Counted from the first letter of the stretch, positions 32,690 through 42,378 are shown. The stretch: DNA of 64,000 nucleotides from Caenispirillum bisanense (GCA_945877815.1 CAMDWJ010000007.1:54266-118265); one strand, 5' to 3'. A program made the numbers and translations. The notes: generated from the sequence alone by a model not told the origin.

Positions 32690-33424
32690 ATGTCCTCGAC
32701 TATCCTTCGACCGTCCGGCCGCGCGCCCGATCAGATGCGCGCCGTCAGTTTCGAGACCGGCGTCAACAAATACGCCGAGGGTTCGTGTCTGGTGAAGTTC
32801 GGCGACACGCACGTCCTGTGCCTCGCCAGCGTCGAGGAACGGGTGCCGGGCTGGCTCAAAGGGTCCGGCAAGGGCTGGGTGACAGCCGAATACGGCATGC
32901 TGCCGCGCGCCACCAACGAACGTACCGCGCGCGAAGCGACCAAGGGGCAGCAGGGCGGGCGCACCCAGGAGATCCAGCGCCTGGTCGGCCGGTCTTTGCG
33001 CGCCGTCACCAATCTCACGAAAATTCCCGAATTGCAGATCCGCGTCGATTGCGATGTCATCCAGGCCGACGGCGGCACGCGCACTGCCTCGATCAGCGGC
33101 GGCTTCGTGGCGCTGCACTTGGCCTGCACCAAACTCATCGAACTCGGCATGCTCAAGGAATTGCCCTTCATGGGGCATGTCGCGGCGATCAGTTGCGGAG
33201 TCTACAAGGGATCGGTCGTGCTCGATCTTGATTATGCCGAGGATTCGTCGGCCGAAACGGACGCCAACTTCGTCATCCACGGCAACGGCAAATTGATCGA
33301 GGTCCAGGCAACCGCCGAAGGGGCGCCCTTCAGCGAGGAAGAATTGGGCGAGATGCTGCGTCTTGCGCGCAAAGGCACCACCGAATTGGTCGCCCTGCAA
33401 AAGGCGGCGCTTGGGATAGCGTAA
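32690..33424 (+). CDS. rph: Ribonuclease PH
   Basis: [73 protein letters not shown]. Confidence 0.98.
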   Translation: MSSTILRPSGRAPDQMRAVSFETGVNKYAEGSCLVKFGDTHVLCLASVEERVPGWLKGSGKGWVTAEYGMLPRATNERTAREATKGQQGGRTQEIQRLVGRSLRAVTNLTKIPELQIRVDCDVIQADGGTRTASISGGFVALHLACTKLIELGMLKELPFMGHVAAISCGVYKGSVVLDLDYAEDSSAETDANFVIHGNGKLIEVQATAEGAPFSEEELGEMLRLARKGTTELVALQKAALGIA

Positions 33425-33425
33425 G

Positions 33426-34022
33426 ATGGCGCGCAAGTTCGCAGGTTCGAAACTCGTCATCGCCAGCCACAACAAGGGCAAGATCGTCGAGATCCGCCAG
33501 CTGCTCGGCGCTTACGTGAGCGATATCGTCTCGGCCGGCGATCTCGGGCTGCCTGAGCCCGAGGAAACCGGAACCACCTTTATCGCCAATGCCGAATTGA
33601 AGGCGCGCGCCTCGGCCATCGGATCGGGTCTACCGGCGCTGGCCGACGATTCCGGTTTGGCCGTGACTGCGCTCGGCGGCGATCCCGGCATCTATTCCGC
33701 GCGCTGGGCCGGGCCGGAAAAGGATTTCGACATGGCCATGCGCAAGATCGAAACCCTGCTCGCGGGCAAGGCCGACCGCAGCGCGACATTCGTGTGCGCG
33801 CTATCGCTCGCTTGGCCCGATGGCCATTGCGAGACGGTCGAGGGCATGGTGGCGGGATCGCTCATCTGGCCGCCCAAGGGCGACAACGGCTTCGGTTACG
33901 ATCCGATGTTCGTCACCGACGGCATGCTCGAAAGCTTTGGCGAGATGGAGCCGGAGGCCAAACACGCGATCAGCCATCGCGCCGATGCGTTCAGGAAGCT
34001 GGTGGCGAAGGTTTTTGCGTAG
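33426..34022 (+). CDS. rdgB: XTP/dITP diphosphatase (RdgB/HAM1)
   Basis: [19 protein letters not shown]...[24 protein letters not shown]. Confidence 0.97.
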   Translation: MARKFAGSKLVIASHNKGKIVEIRQLLGAYVSDIVSAGDLGLPEPEETGTTFIANAELKARASAIGSGLPALADDSGLAVTALGGDPGIYSARWAGPEKDFDMAMRKIETLLAGKADRSATFVCALSLAWPDGHCETVEGMVAGSLIWPPKGDNGFGYDPMFVTDGMLESFGEMEPEAKHAISHRADAFRKLVAKVFA

Positions 34023-34054
34023 GATTTAGTTGTCGTTCGGACGATGTGCTCGAA

Positions 34055-34264
34055 TTACGTCAAATCGTCTTCGGAAATTTCTGCAAGTTTAAGCAAATGA
34101 CGGAGCAAGCCGGTTTTGAGCGGGCGGTTGCCATGAATGGGAATCGATAGCCGGACGATACTTTCGGGTTTTCCGTAAATGTGATGGCTGCCGTTGACAC
34201 GAAGCAATTGCTAGCCGCGCCGCTCGACGAGGCGAGCGAGATCGCGGCCCGACAATGCTTTCAT
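34055..34264 (-). pseudogene. hicA: HicA-family mRNA interferase toxin with in-frame TAG
   Basis: Manual minus-strand translation: MKALSGRDLARLVERRG*QLLRVNGSHHIYGKPESIVRLSIPIHGNRPLKTGLLRHLLKLAEISEDDLT*; TAG at 34211-34213; start overlaps the hicB stop. Confidence 0.85.
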
Positions 34265-34464
34265 ACGGCGATTTCCAGAATGCGCTCCTTACCGCCGGGC
34301 TTGGGTTCGGCGACATCGACCGAAAGGCATCCCTCTATCGCCTTGTGCAGATTGAGCATCAGTTCGTCCATCGTATCGCCTTCGGTGGCGCAGCCAGGCA
34401 GCGCCGGCACCTCGGCCCAATAGCCGCCCTCTTCGGCCTCATGCACCACGACCTTGATTTTCAT
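34261..34464 (-). CDS. hicB: HicB-family antitoxin
   Basis: MKIKVVVHEAEEGGYWAEVPALPGCATEGDTMDELMLNLHKAIEGCL. Confidence 0.92.
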   Translation of the reverse strand: MKIKVVVHEAEEGGYWAEVPALPGCATEGDTMDELMLNLHKAIEGCLSVDVAEPKPGGKERILEIAV

Positions 34465-34579
34465 ATCGGTCTCCGATCCGGATGGTGAGAAGGATACGCT
34501 TTGGCTGCTCGGACGCAGAGTCGAGAATTCCTTTTGGGCGTTATGTTAGGGTGCGTCCGCAATCGAAAGGCACCGCACC

Positions 34580-34864
34580 ATGGCCAACAAGCCGCTCAAG
34601 AAATTCAAGCGCGAACTTCTGGCCAACAAGGCCGTTCGCGAAGCCTGCGACGAACTGGCGCCCGAATTCGCCATCGCCCAGGCGATCATCAAGGCGCGTC
34701 ACGAACGCGGGCTCACCCAGGAGCAGCTCGCCTTGCGCATGAATACCTCGCAGTCCTATATCGCGCGTCTCGAAAACGCGAAGACGCTGCCGACGATGAA
34801 GACTTTTCTGCGCATCGCCGAAGCAACCGGCATGACCGCGCAATTTTCCCTGAAGAAAGCCTGA
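34580..34864 (+). CDS. XRE-family HTH regulator (HigA-like)
   Basis: IIKARHERGLTQEQLALRMNTSQSYIARLENAKTLPTMKTFLRIAEATG. Confidence 0.9.
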   Translation: MANKPLKKFKRELLANKAVREACDELAPEFAIAQAIIKARHERGLTQEQLALRMNTSQSYIARLENAKTLPTMKTFLRIAEATGMTAQFSLKKA

Positions 34865-34865
34865 G

Positions 34866-34898
34866 AAAAACGCCGCCCGCGCGGGTTTGCGGGCGGCG
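34866..34898. terminator. Bidirectional rho-independent terminator
   Basis: Perfect 10-bp stem CGCCGCCCGC-gcgggttt-GCGGGCGGCG; T-run on the minus strand. Confidence 0.75.
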
Positions 34899-34919
34899 CC
34901 GGATTTGTGGGTGTGCCGC

Positions 34920-35654
34920 CTAATTGGCCGAACGGCCGCGCCCATGCATTTGCTTTGGCATGTGCTGCTGCATCTGCCCCATCATATTCATCATGTTCAT
35001 CCGGCCGCGCCCGCCCATGGCGCCCGGCATGGCGTTGTTCTCGGCCATGCCGTCATGGACTGCGGCCATGCCCTTTTCCGCGAAGGCGGTGTCCTCGCTT
35101 GCATGTTTCTGCAACAGCGCGATCACTGCCGTGTCGGCGGAGGTTTGCGTCACGATCACGCCCTTCTCGGTCGTCTCGACCTTCGTTTCGATCTTGTCGT
35201 AATTCTCGAAGATCGCGCGCAGCGCCGGGCTTTCGATTGGCAAGCCGGGATCGCGCTTTTCCGCGACGCGCTTCATCATGTCGTCGACATGGGTCTTGAT
35301 GGTTTGGGCGATCTTCGGATCGTCCGATTCGGTGACCGTGCGAATTCCATTGGGCAGGTTGGTCACGGTGCGCGCGATGGCGTCGTGGTCGGCGAAAAGA
35401 TCGTGGATGTCGCCAAGTTCGGCGGCGCTCGCATCGCCGCCGTGCATCATCGGCCCCATGCCCATGTTCATTCCTTGGCCCTTGCCCTTGTTTTGGCCTT
35501 GCCCCATGCCGCGCGGGCCGTTGCCCTGCATCTGATCATGCATCTGGCTGTGCATCGCGCCCGGGCCGTGCCCATCCGAGGCCGCCCACACCGCGCCGCC
35601 GGCGAGCGCCAACCCGGTGGCGAATGCACCGGCTGTCAAAATCGTTGTTTTCAT
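34920..35654 (-). CDS. Secreted Met/His/Gly-rich hypothetical protein
   Basis: Start MKTTILTAGAFATGLALAGGAVWAASDGHGPGAMHSQMHDQMQ; Met-rich at both ends. Confidence 0.7.
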   Translation of the reverse strand: MKTTILTAGAFATGLALAGGAVWAASDGHGPGAMHSQMHDQMQGNGPRGMGQGQNKGKGQGMNMGMGPMMHGGDASAAELGDIHDLFADHDAIARTVTNLPNGIRTVTESDDPKIAQTIKTHVDDMMKRVAEKRDPGLPIESPALRAIFENYDKIETKVETTEKGVIVTQTSADTAVIALLQKHASEDTAFAEKGMAAVHDGMAENNAMPGAMGGRGRMNMMNMMGQMQQHMPKQMHGRGRSAN

Positions 35655-35970
35655 CGTCGTCTCCAAATCTTCGCAACGGACGATCCCATTGCCGAGTTTC
35701 AGTAGAGACCCGAGATGTAACAGGAGTTTCCCGGTTTCGGCCGATTGTGTCACAAACTGTAACGCGCCTTTGTGCGTGCCTTATTTCGGTGCGCACGGTT
35801 TTTCTCTCCGGCCCCTTGCGCCGCGACTGATATGGAACATATAGAGAACAAATCGCCTCCGAGTGCAGGACGAGCAACATGAGCAAAGCCGGCGAATCTC
35901 GCGACAAATCGGCCCTCAGGCCGGACCGAATCGTGGCGGCGGATCGACATGCGATAGACAAATTTCGTCC

Positions 35971-36010
35971 TAAAATGACGAGAAATGTCCATAAATGTCG
36001 ATAAATGACG
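35971..36010. repeat. 10-bp tandem repeat, 4 units (consensus ATAAATGWCG)
   Basis: TAAAATGACG / AGAAATGTCC / ATAAATGTCG / ATAAATGACG at exact 10-bp steps. Confidence 0.75.
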
Positions 36011-36069
36011 ATGCATCGGCACACCATTTCGGGATCGTCGGTTTTATCGTTTGTGGGATTGAATGGTAA

Positions 36070-36225
36070 CCTTTAGGTAACTATAAACTCTTCGGCTACG
36101 CCGTCGTCGAATATGTGGCCGAGGATGGATCGAGTCCGTTCGGCGCTTGGTTCGATCGTCTCCATGTTCCGGCGGCGGTCAAGGTTGCGGGGCGTGCTTC
36201 GGCCGCTGACGCGAACGGAGGTCTC
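36070..36225 (+). pseudogene. Remnant of HigB/RelE (Gp49-like) toxin N-terminus
   Basis: Open frame reads ...KLFGYAVVEYVAEDGSSPFGAWFDRLHVPAAVKVA..., then runs in frame into the antitoxin with no toxin core. Confidence 0.6.
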
Positions 36226-36549
36226 ATGGTTTTAACGCGCGATTTCAAACAAACGGTGACGGCCCGCGTTCAGCGCGATCCGGCCTTCGCCAAGGCGCTG
36301 TTGGACGAAGCCGCCACGCTGTTCCTCAACGGCGATCCGCAAACCGCGCGCCTATTGCTGCGCGATCTCGTCAACGCCACGGTCGGATTCGAAACCCTGG
36401 CGACGGAGATTGCGAAGCCCGCAAAAAGTCTTCATCGCATGCTATCGATCAAGGGCAACCCGAAGATGGACAATCTCGCCGCGATTTTCGACGCGGTCCG
36501 CAAACGGTTGCACGTCGATCTCGAAGCCCGCGCGATCGCGGCGGAATGA
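36226..36549 (+). CDS. HigA-like addiction-module antidote / DNA-binding protein
   Basis: MVLTRDFKQTVTARVQRDPAFAKALLDEAATLFLNGDPQTARLLLRDLVNATVGFETLA...; GGAGG upstream of the ATG. Confidence 0.75.
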   Translation: MVLTRDFKQTVTARVQRDPAFAKALLDEAATLFLNGDPQTARLLLRDLVNATVGFETLATEIAKPAKSLHRMLSIKGNPKMDNLAAIFDAVRKRLHVDLEARAIAAE

Positions 36550-36679
36550 TGTTGCTGTCTCACAAAAATAATCGGCGCGCCGAAATGCCCACAAAACCCT
36601 GCAAAAGCCAACAAATGCATACATGCCTACACTGGCTTTCCATGTGGGTCGGTCGGCCTGCCGGAAACGACCGCCCGTC

Positions 36680-37819
36680 ATGACCGAGGCCTTCGGCATT
36701 TACGTGCATTGGCCATTCTGCGAATCCAAATGCCCCTACTGCGATTTCAACAGCCATGTGAGCGAGGCCGTCGATCATACGGCCTGGGCCGAGGCCTACC
36801 GGCGCGAGATCGCGCGCGTGGGCGCGGCCGCGCCGGGGCGCACGGTCACAAGCGTGTTCTTCGGCGGCGGCACGCCGACCTTGATGAAGGCGGCGACGGT
36901 CGAGATGATCTTGAGCGAGATCGCGCGCGTCTGGACCCTCGCCCCGGACGTCGAGATCACGGCCGAGGCCAATCCTTCGTCGGCCGAGATCGAGCTGTTT
37001 CGCGATTTCCGCAGCGCCGGGGTCAACCGCCTGTCGCTCGGCGTGCAAAGCTTCGATGCGGCGGCGCTCGCCTTTCTCGGGCGCCGGCACGATGTCGGCC
37101 AGGCGCTGCGCGCGATCGCGGAATCGCAGAAAGTTTTTGCACGCACGTCGTTCGATCTGATCTATGCGCGACCCGATCAGACGGAAGAAAGCTGGCGCGC
37201 TGAGCTCGGCCACGCACTTGCGCTCGCGGGCGAGCATCTGTCGGTCTATCAGCTCACCATCGAGCCCGGAACCGAGTTTCGCCGCCGCCGCATTACGCCG
37301 GCAGCCGAAGGACCGGCCGTCGATATGTTCGAGGCCACGCACGAGATGATGAACGCGGCGGGAATGCCGGCCTACGAGATTTCCAATCACGCGCGGCCGG
37401 GCGCGGAATGCCGTCACAATCTCGTCTATTGGCGGGGCGAGGATTACGCCGGCATCGGGCCGGGTGCCCACGGGCGTTTGACGCAAGATGGTGTCACGGT
37501 CGCGACCGAAGAGATCCGCGCTCCCGCCGCGTGGCTCGCCGCCGTGGCGCTTGGTGCGGGGGGCGAGCGGTCGCGCACGCCGCTGAGCGCGAGCGAAAGG
37601 ATCGAGGAAATCGTGCTGATGGGCCTGCGCCTCACCGAAGGGATTTTGCAGACGCGCTTTCGCGCCCAGACGGGCAAGGCGTTCGACGAGGCCTTGCCCA
37701 GCGACAAGATCGCGACCTTGATCGACGAAGGCTATCTCGCACGCGAGCCCGGCGCCTTGCGCGCGACACCAGCCGGATTGCAGCGGCTCAACGCAGTGAT
37801 CGAATATTTGTTGGCCTAA
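36680..37819 (+). CDS. hemW: HemW-like radical SAM protein
   Basis: FGIYVHWPFCESKCPYCDFNSHV; FGGGTPTLM. Confidence 0.95.
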   Translation: MTEAFGIYVHWPFCESKCPYCDFNSHVSEAVDHTAWAEAYRREIARVGAAAPGRTVTSVFFGGGTPTLMKAATVEMILSEIARVWTLAPDVEITAEANPSSAEIELFRDFRSAGVNRLSLGVQSFDAAALAFLGRRHDVGQALRAIAESQKVFARTSFDLIYARPDQTEESWRAELGHALALAGEHLSVYQLTIEPGTEFRRRRITPAAEGPAVDMFEATHEMMNAAGMPAYEISNHARPGAECRHNLVYWRGEDYAGIGPGAHGRLTQDGVTVATEEIRAPAAWLAAVALGAGGERSRTPLSASERIEEIVLMGLRLTEGILQTRFRAQTGKAFDEALPSDKIATLIDEGYLAREPGALRATPAGLQRLNAVIEYLLA

Positions 37820-38138
37820 TTGGCGCAGGCATCGGCATCGGTTTGGCAGCGGCAGGATGTCTTGTTCCTCGCGAAGCGTGCGTTTGCGTAAGCCGAAACC
37901 GATGACGCAAAAGACGGCAACGAAAGCGCCAAGGAGGCCCGCATACACGACCATCAGCGACATGCTCGACATCCGGGCGGCGAGATTGAACTCAGAGACC
38001 CAATTGAAGACGAAGGCCGCGACCAGCAATCCCGGCAGCAGCATAAAGATGAAGACCAGCCGGTCTTTGATGCAGTGGAGCGCTGAGGTTTGGCACGTTA
38101 TTTGCCGTGACCATTGTCGCCGTCGCCGTCGGCCATGG

Positions 38139-39563
38139 TTAATTGGTCGTGGTCGCGAAGCTGCTTGGCGCCTCGCTGATCACGGTCGCGTTGGTGATAG
38201 TGACCTGTTGGACCGATAGGCCGCGTTCGGCTACCCCGTCGGCGAGAAAGCGAAATACGCCGTCGCGTCCGGCGAAGCCTTGCGGCGACATTAGGCCCTC
38301 GACGTCGAGCGCACTTTGGCCCGGCGCAAAGAGGGCCGCGATGGCGGTCGCGTCGTAGGCGAGGGTGGCGAGGCGCGGCGGCGGCGCCCCATAGATTTCG
38401 GCATATTGTTTTTCAAACGTGGCGCGCGCCGACGGCGAGGGGGCGGCGAACCAGGCCCCCTGTAAGGCCGGTTCCTTGCCGATGCCGGGCGTGTCCCACA
38501 GTCCGGTGCCCAGCATGCGCGTTTTCTTGGGATCGATATCGTAATAGGGCAGCAGGGCCGCGATCGCTTCGAGCCGCTTGCCGCCATCGGCGATCAGCAA
38601 GGCGTCGAACGAAACGTCGCCCGCGGTCGTTTGCGTATCAAGCCTGCGCAGCGCGGCCTTCGAGACTTCGTCGTCGCGCCCGGCGAGCTCCTGCTTTTGC
38701 GCGACGAGATTGGCGCGGCGCTGGTCGAAATCGGCGAGGCGGCGCACGACCGGCGAAAAATCGACTGCGTTGGGATCGTAGGTCGCGACGCGCGTCACCT
38801 CGGCGCCGCTCAGCATTTTCACGGTATTGGCCAAGGCATCTTGAATTGCGCGGCCGTAGGTATCGTCGGGCGCCAGGATGGCCAAGCGGCGCACGCCGCG
38901 CCCATAAGCGTAACGCACCACGCGGTCGACCTGTTCGTCGGGGCGGAAGCCCATGATGAAAACGCCATCTCTGGCGACGCGCTTATCGCTGGTGAAGGCG
39001 ATCACCTTGACCCCGGCGGCGCGCGCGGCGGGTGCCACGGCTTCGACTTCTTGGCTGAAGAGCGGGCCGAGGATCAGCGAGGCGCCGTCGGCGATGGCAT
39101 AAGCCGCTGCCTGCGCGGCACCTTCGGGCGTGCCGTGGGTATCGTGCGGCAAAAGCTCGAACTTGCGGTCGGCAAAATGGAACAACGCCAGCTGCGAGGC
39201 GTTCAAGAGGGTCGTGCCGAGCGGCGCGCTCGGACCGGTGAGCGGCAGCAGGATCGCAACACGAGGAACCTCCGGCGTCAGGCGCGGAATCACCTGCGGC
39301 GTGTATCGGTCGTCGCCAGGGTCGACATTGGCCATTTGCTGGCCGTCGAGTGGGGGCTGCACGGGATCGACGGGACCCGGCACCGGTCGCGTTACTGGCG
39401 GCGGCCCAGAGGGCGGCGCCGCCTGGCCGACTTGTCCGCCCGCTTGTCTCTGGCTGAAAATAGTCGAGAATTGGTTTTTCTGGTCGCACGCGCTCAAGCC
39501 GAGCGCGAGCGTCAGTGCCGCCAGCAGCGGAACGATTTTTGAGTTCGTCTTCGATTTAAGCAT
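38139..39563 (-). CDS. Penicillin-binding protein activator (LpoA/LppC-like) lipoprotein
   Basis: Start MLKSKTNSKIVPLLAALTLALGLSACDQ (lipobox LSAC); VAILLPLTGPSAPLGTTLLNASQLALF; adjacent to rsmI. Confidence 0.9.
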   Translation of the reverse strand: MLKSKTNSKIVPLLAALTLALGLSACDQKNQFSTIFSQRQAGGQVGQAAPPSGPPPVTRPVPGPVDPVQPPLDGQQMANVDPGDDRYTPQVIPRLTPEVPRVAILLPLTGPSAPLGTTLLNASQLALFHFADRKFELLPHDTHGTPEGAAQAAAYAIADGASLILGPLFSQEVEAVAPAARAAGVKVIAFTSDKRVARDGVFIMGFRPDEQVDRVVRYAYGRGVRRLAILAPDDTYGRAIQDALANTVKMLSGAEVTRVATYDPNAVDFSPVVRRLADFDQRRANLVAQKQELAGRDDEVSKAALRRLDTQTTAGDVSFDALLIADGGKRLEAIAALLPYYDIDPKKTRMLGTGLWDTPGIGKEPALQGAWFAAPSPSARATFEKQYAEIYGAPPPRLATLAYDATAIAALFAPGQSALDVEGLMSPQGFAGRDGVFRFLADGVAERGLSVQQVTITNATVISEAPSSFATTTN

Positions 39564-39685
39564 GGACGATAGGCGTGGCACGGCAAACTCCAAACGCGCG
39601 CGGACGCAAGCCTGTTCCGGGGCCCTCATCCGACCAGGGCGAGCCTAGCGGCGCGCCCCTTCTAAGTAAACGCCATGGTAAAATT

Positions 39686-40567
39686 ATGGGCAAAATTGTG
39701 GGCGACGCCGGGGCGCCGCTGCCGGCAGGTTTGCATCTGGTGGCCACACCCATCGGCAATCTCGGCGATATCTCGCGCCGTGCGCTAGAGACCTTGGCCG
39801 CCGTCGATGCGATCGCCTGCGAAGATACGCGGGTGACCGGCGGGCTGTTGGCTCGGCTCGGCATCTCGACGCCGCTCATTCCCTATCACGATCACAATGC
39901 CGACGAGGTGCGCCCTCGGCTTTTGGCGCGGTTGGACGCCGGCGAGAGCGTGGCGCTGGTCTCCGATGCCGGCATGCCGGCGATCGCCGATCCCGGCTAC
40001 AAGCTGGTGCGCGCCTGCATCGAGGCCGGGCACGCGGTGAGCGCGGTGCCGGGCGCCAATGCGGCGCTGATGGGCCTCGTGCTGTCGGGCCTGCCCACCG
40101 ATCGTTTCCTGTTCGAGGGGTTCTTACCCGCCAAAACCGTGGCGCGCCAAAAGGTACTGCACACCCTAGCCACCGTGCCGGCGACTTTGATCTTTTACGA
40201 ATCCGGTCCGCGCCTCGCCGATTCGCTGGCCGATATGGCGGCGGTGCTGGGCGCTCGCGGCGGCGCCGTGGCGCGCGAACTTACCAAGCTGTTCGAGGAG
40301 GTGCGGCGCGGCACGCTGGCCGAGTTGGCCGCGCATTATGCCGAAGTCGGCCCACCGAAGGGCGAGATTGTGATCGTCGCGGGTCCGCCCGCCGCGCGCG
40401 CGGCCGAATCGACCGAGACCATCGAACAGATGCTGGAGAGCGCACTCCGCACCATGAGCGTGCGCGATGCCGCCGAGGCGGTCGCGGCGGCGAGCGGGCG
40501 TCCGAAGCGCGAAGTCTATGCTCAGGCGCTGGCCCTGTCGGGACGTAAGAATGAGACGGCGGGGTAG
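39686..40567 (+). CDS. rsmI: 16S rRNA (cytidine-2'-O)-methyltransferase RsmI
   Basis: GLHLVATPIGNLGDISRRALETLAAVDAIACEDTRVTGGLL. Confidence 0.97.
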   Translation: MGKIVGDAGAPLPAGLHLVATPIGNLGDISRRALETLAAVDAIACEDTRVTGGLLARLGISTPLIPYHDHNADEVRPRLLARLDAGESVALVSDAGMPAIADPGYKLVRACIEAGHAVSAVPGANAALMGLVLSGLPTDRFLFEGFLPAKTVARQKVLHTLATVPATLIFYESGPRLADSLADMAAVLGARGGAVARELTKLFEEVRRGTLAELAAHYAEVGPPKGEIVIVAGPPAARAAESTETIEQMLESALRTMSVRDAAEAVAAASGRPKREVYAQALALSGRKNETAG

Positions 40568-40964
40568 CGCCCGCGATCGGGCCAGAGATCGTGTGGGCGC
40601 CTTCGCCTTTGGGCTGTCGGCCGAAACCCTCGCTGCTTGGTTGTTGCGTCTCAAGGGGTACCGCGTGCTCGCGTGGCGCTCTAAACACCCGGTCGGCGAA
40701 ATCGATCTCGTCGTGCGTCGCGGAAACCTGATCGCCTTTGTCGAGGTCAAGGCGCGGCGTGCCGCCGGCGAGGCGATCCATGCGATCACGCCCAACCAGC
40801 GCCGGCGTATCGAGCGCGCGGCCGAATCCTTCGTTGCCCGCAACCCATCCTTGAGCCAATGCGATTGGCGTTTCGATGTCGTTCTGGTCGATGGCGCGGG
40901 CTGGCCGTGTCACATGCAGGACGCTTGGCGACCGGGCGAATCGGACGGCCAATCGGAAAATTGA
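40551..40964 (+). CDS. YraN family protein (UPF0102)
   Basis: AAWLLRLKGYRVLAWRSKHPVGEIDLVVRRGNLIAFVEVKARR; nuclease-like fold. Confidence 0.92.
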   Translation: MRRRGSARDRARDRVGAFAFGLSAETLAAWLLRLKGYRVLAWRSKHPVGEIDLVVRRGNLIAFVEVKARRAAGEAIHAITPNQRRRIERAAESFVARNPSLSQCDWRFDVVLVDGAGWPCHMQDAWRPGESDGQSEN

Positions 40965-40987
40965 GTCCCTTGCGCGTCAATTTCGAT

Positions 40988-41020
40988 ATGATATAACATT
41001 ATTTAAATATGTTATATCAT
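40988..41020. promoter_or_regulatory. Zur-box-like palindrome upstream of the metal operon
   Basis: ATGATATAACAT-tatttaaat-ATGTTATATCAT: perfect 12-bp arms, 25 nt upstream of the predicted start at 41045. Confidence 0.7.
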
Positions 41021-41044
41021 CCGTTGTTTGTTCTGGGGGGACTC

Positions 41045-42376
41045 ATGCTTCGACATAGGAAAATTTACGGCGCGGCGGTTTTGGCCGTTGGCATGTTCGC
41101 GGCTCAATCGGCGATTGCGCAAGAATCCGACATGGCGGCGATCCGACGCCAAGTTGAGGCCATGAAGGCCGACTATGAATCCAAAATTCGCGAATTGGAA
41201 CGGAGGCTTGTGAAAACAGAGGCCACGGCGACCCAGGCAGCGACGACGGCGGCGAAAAATGCTCCGGCGGCTTCCGAGACGAAAAACGCCAACAGCTTCA
41301 ATCCGCAGGTCAGCGTGGTCCTTAACGGAGGCTATTCGCATTTCCAAGACGCCCCCGCCGGTCGCGCCCGCATCCCCGGTTTCGTTTCGGCTCCAGAATA
41401 TTCCCTGGGAAATCGAGGATTTTCAATCGCGGAATCCGAGCTGCAATTCAAGGCCAATGTGGATCAGGTTCTCGCCGGTCAATTGACCTTGGCGGTCGAC
41501 GCCGCAAACGAAGTTGAGGTCGAAGAGGCCTTTATTGAGACGTTGGCTTTGCCGTTGGGCCTTACGGCCAAGGGCGGGCGCTTCCTGTCGGGCATCGGTT
41601 ATCTCAATCAGAAACATGCCCACGAGTGGGAATTCATCGATGCGCCGCTGCCCTACGTCGCCTTTCTCGGCAATCAGTATCGCGACGACGGTGTGCAGAT
41701 GCGCTGGCTGGCGCCGACCGACATGTTTCTCGAATTTGGCGGCGAACTGTTCCGCGGCAACAATTTCCCAGGCGCCAATTCCAGTCACGGCAAGGGCGCC
41801 TATTCGACCTTCGTGCATTTCGGCGACGATATCGGGGCCAGCAGCAGTTGGCAGGGGGGGCTGTCCTACCTGCGCACCGAGGCACGCGGTCGCGATCTCG
41901 GCTCCTCCAACGATGACAATTCCGAAGTTTTTAGAGGGTTCAGCAACCTCGGTATCGCAAGCTTGGTTTACAAATGGGCGCCGGATGGCAATCCAACCGA
42001 GCGCAACCTGAAACTAAGCGGCGAATATTTCTACCAGCGTGAGACCGGTAGCTTCGACGGAACCCCGGCCGACCGCGACAATGACGGCTGGTACCTTCAG
42101 GGTGTTTACCAGTTTATCCCGCAATGGAAAGCCGGCCTGCGCTACGACCGCCTCGCCGCCGATGAGTCGATCAACCCTGGCCTCGCAGGCACGGCACTCG
42201 ACAGCCGGGGCGGCACGCCCCAGCGCGGCAGCGCCTTGCTCGAATACGACACCAGCGAATTCGGCCGAATCCGCCTTCAATATAGCCGCGACGACTCGAT
42301 GGTCGGCGAACCCAACAATATTGTCCGGCTGCAATATACCGTCATCCTCGGGCCGCACGCGGCGCATGGCTACTGA
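41045..42376 (+). CDS. Outer-membrane porin-like protein with N-terminal coiled coil
   Basis: Start MLRHRKIYGAAVLAVGMFAAQSAIAQES; coiled coil, then beta-rich repeats ending ...VRLQYTVILGPHAAHGY. Confidence 0.7.
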   Translation: MLRHRKIYGAAVLAVGMFAAQSAIAQESDMAAIRRQVEAMKADYESKIRELERRLVKTEATATQAATTAAKNAPAASETKNANSFNPQVSVVLNGGYSHFQDAPAGRARIPGFVSAPEYSLGNRGFSIAESELQFKANVDQVLAGQLTLAVDAANEVEVEEAFIETLALPLGLTAKGGRFLSGIGYLNQKHAHEWEFIDAPLPYVAFLGNQYRDDGVQMRWLAPTDMFLEFGGELFRGNNFPGANSSHGKGAYSTFVHFGDDIGASSSWQGGLSYLRTEARGRDLGSSNDDNSEVFRGFSNLGIASLVYKWAPDGNPTERNLKLSGEYFYQRETGSFDGTPADRDNDGWYLQGVYQFIPQWKAGLRYDRLAADESINPGLAGTALDSRGGTPQRGSALLEYDTSEFGRIRLQYSRDDSMVGEPNNIVRLQYTVILGPHAAHGY

Positions 42377-42378
42377 CC

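Noticed and set aside
29953-34213. Genome-wide reassignment of TAG to Trp (two genes with TAG at expected Trp positions)
   Set aside because: Conserved genes here end naturally in TAG (dnaJ, grpE, hrcA and the XTP pyrophosphatase), and no suppressor tRNA is visible. Two independent nonsense mutations or partial read-through are simpler.
36560-38044. 494-aa minus-strand ORF antisense to hemW
   Set aside because: Its first ~75 aa look like a small TM protein, but the rest is the complement of hemW with high-GC composition bias. Treated as spurious beyond 37.8 kb; a short TM protein at 37810-38044 remains possible.
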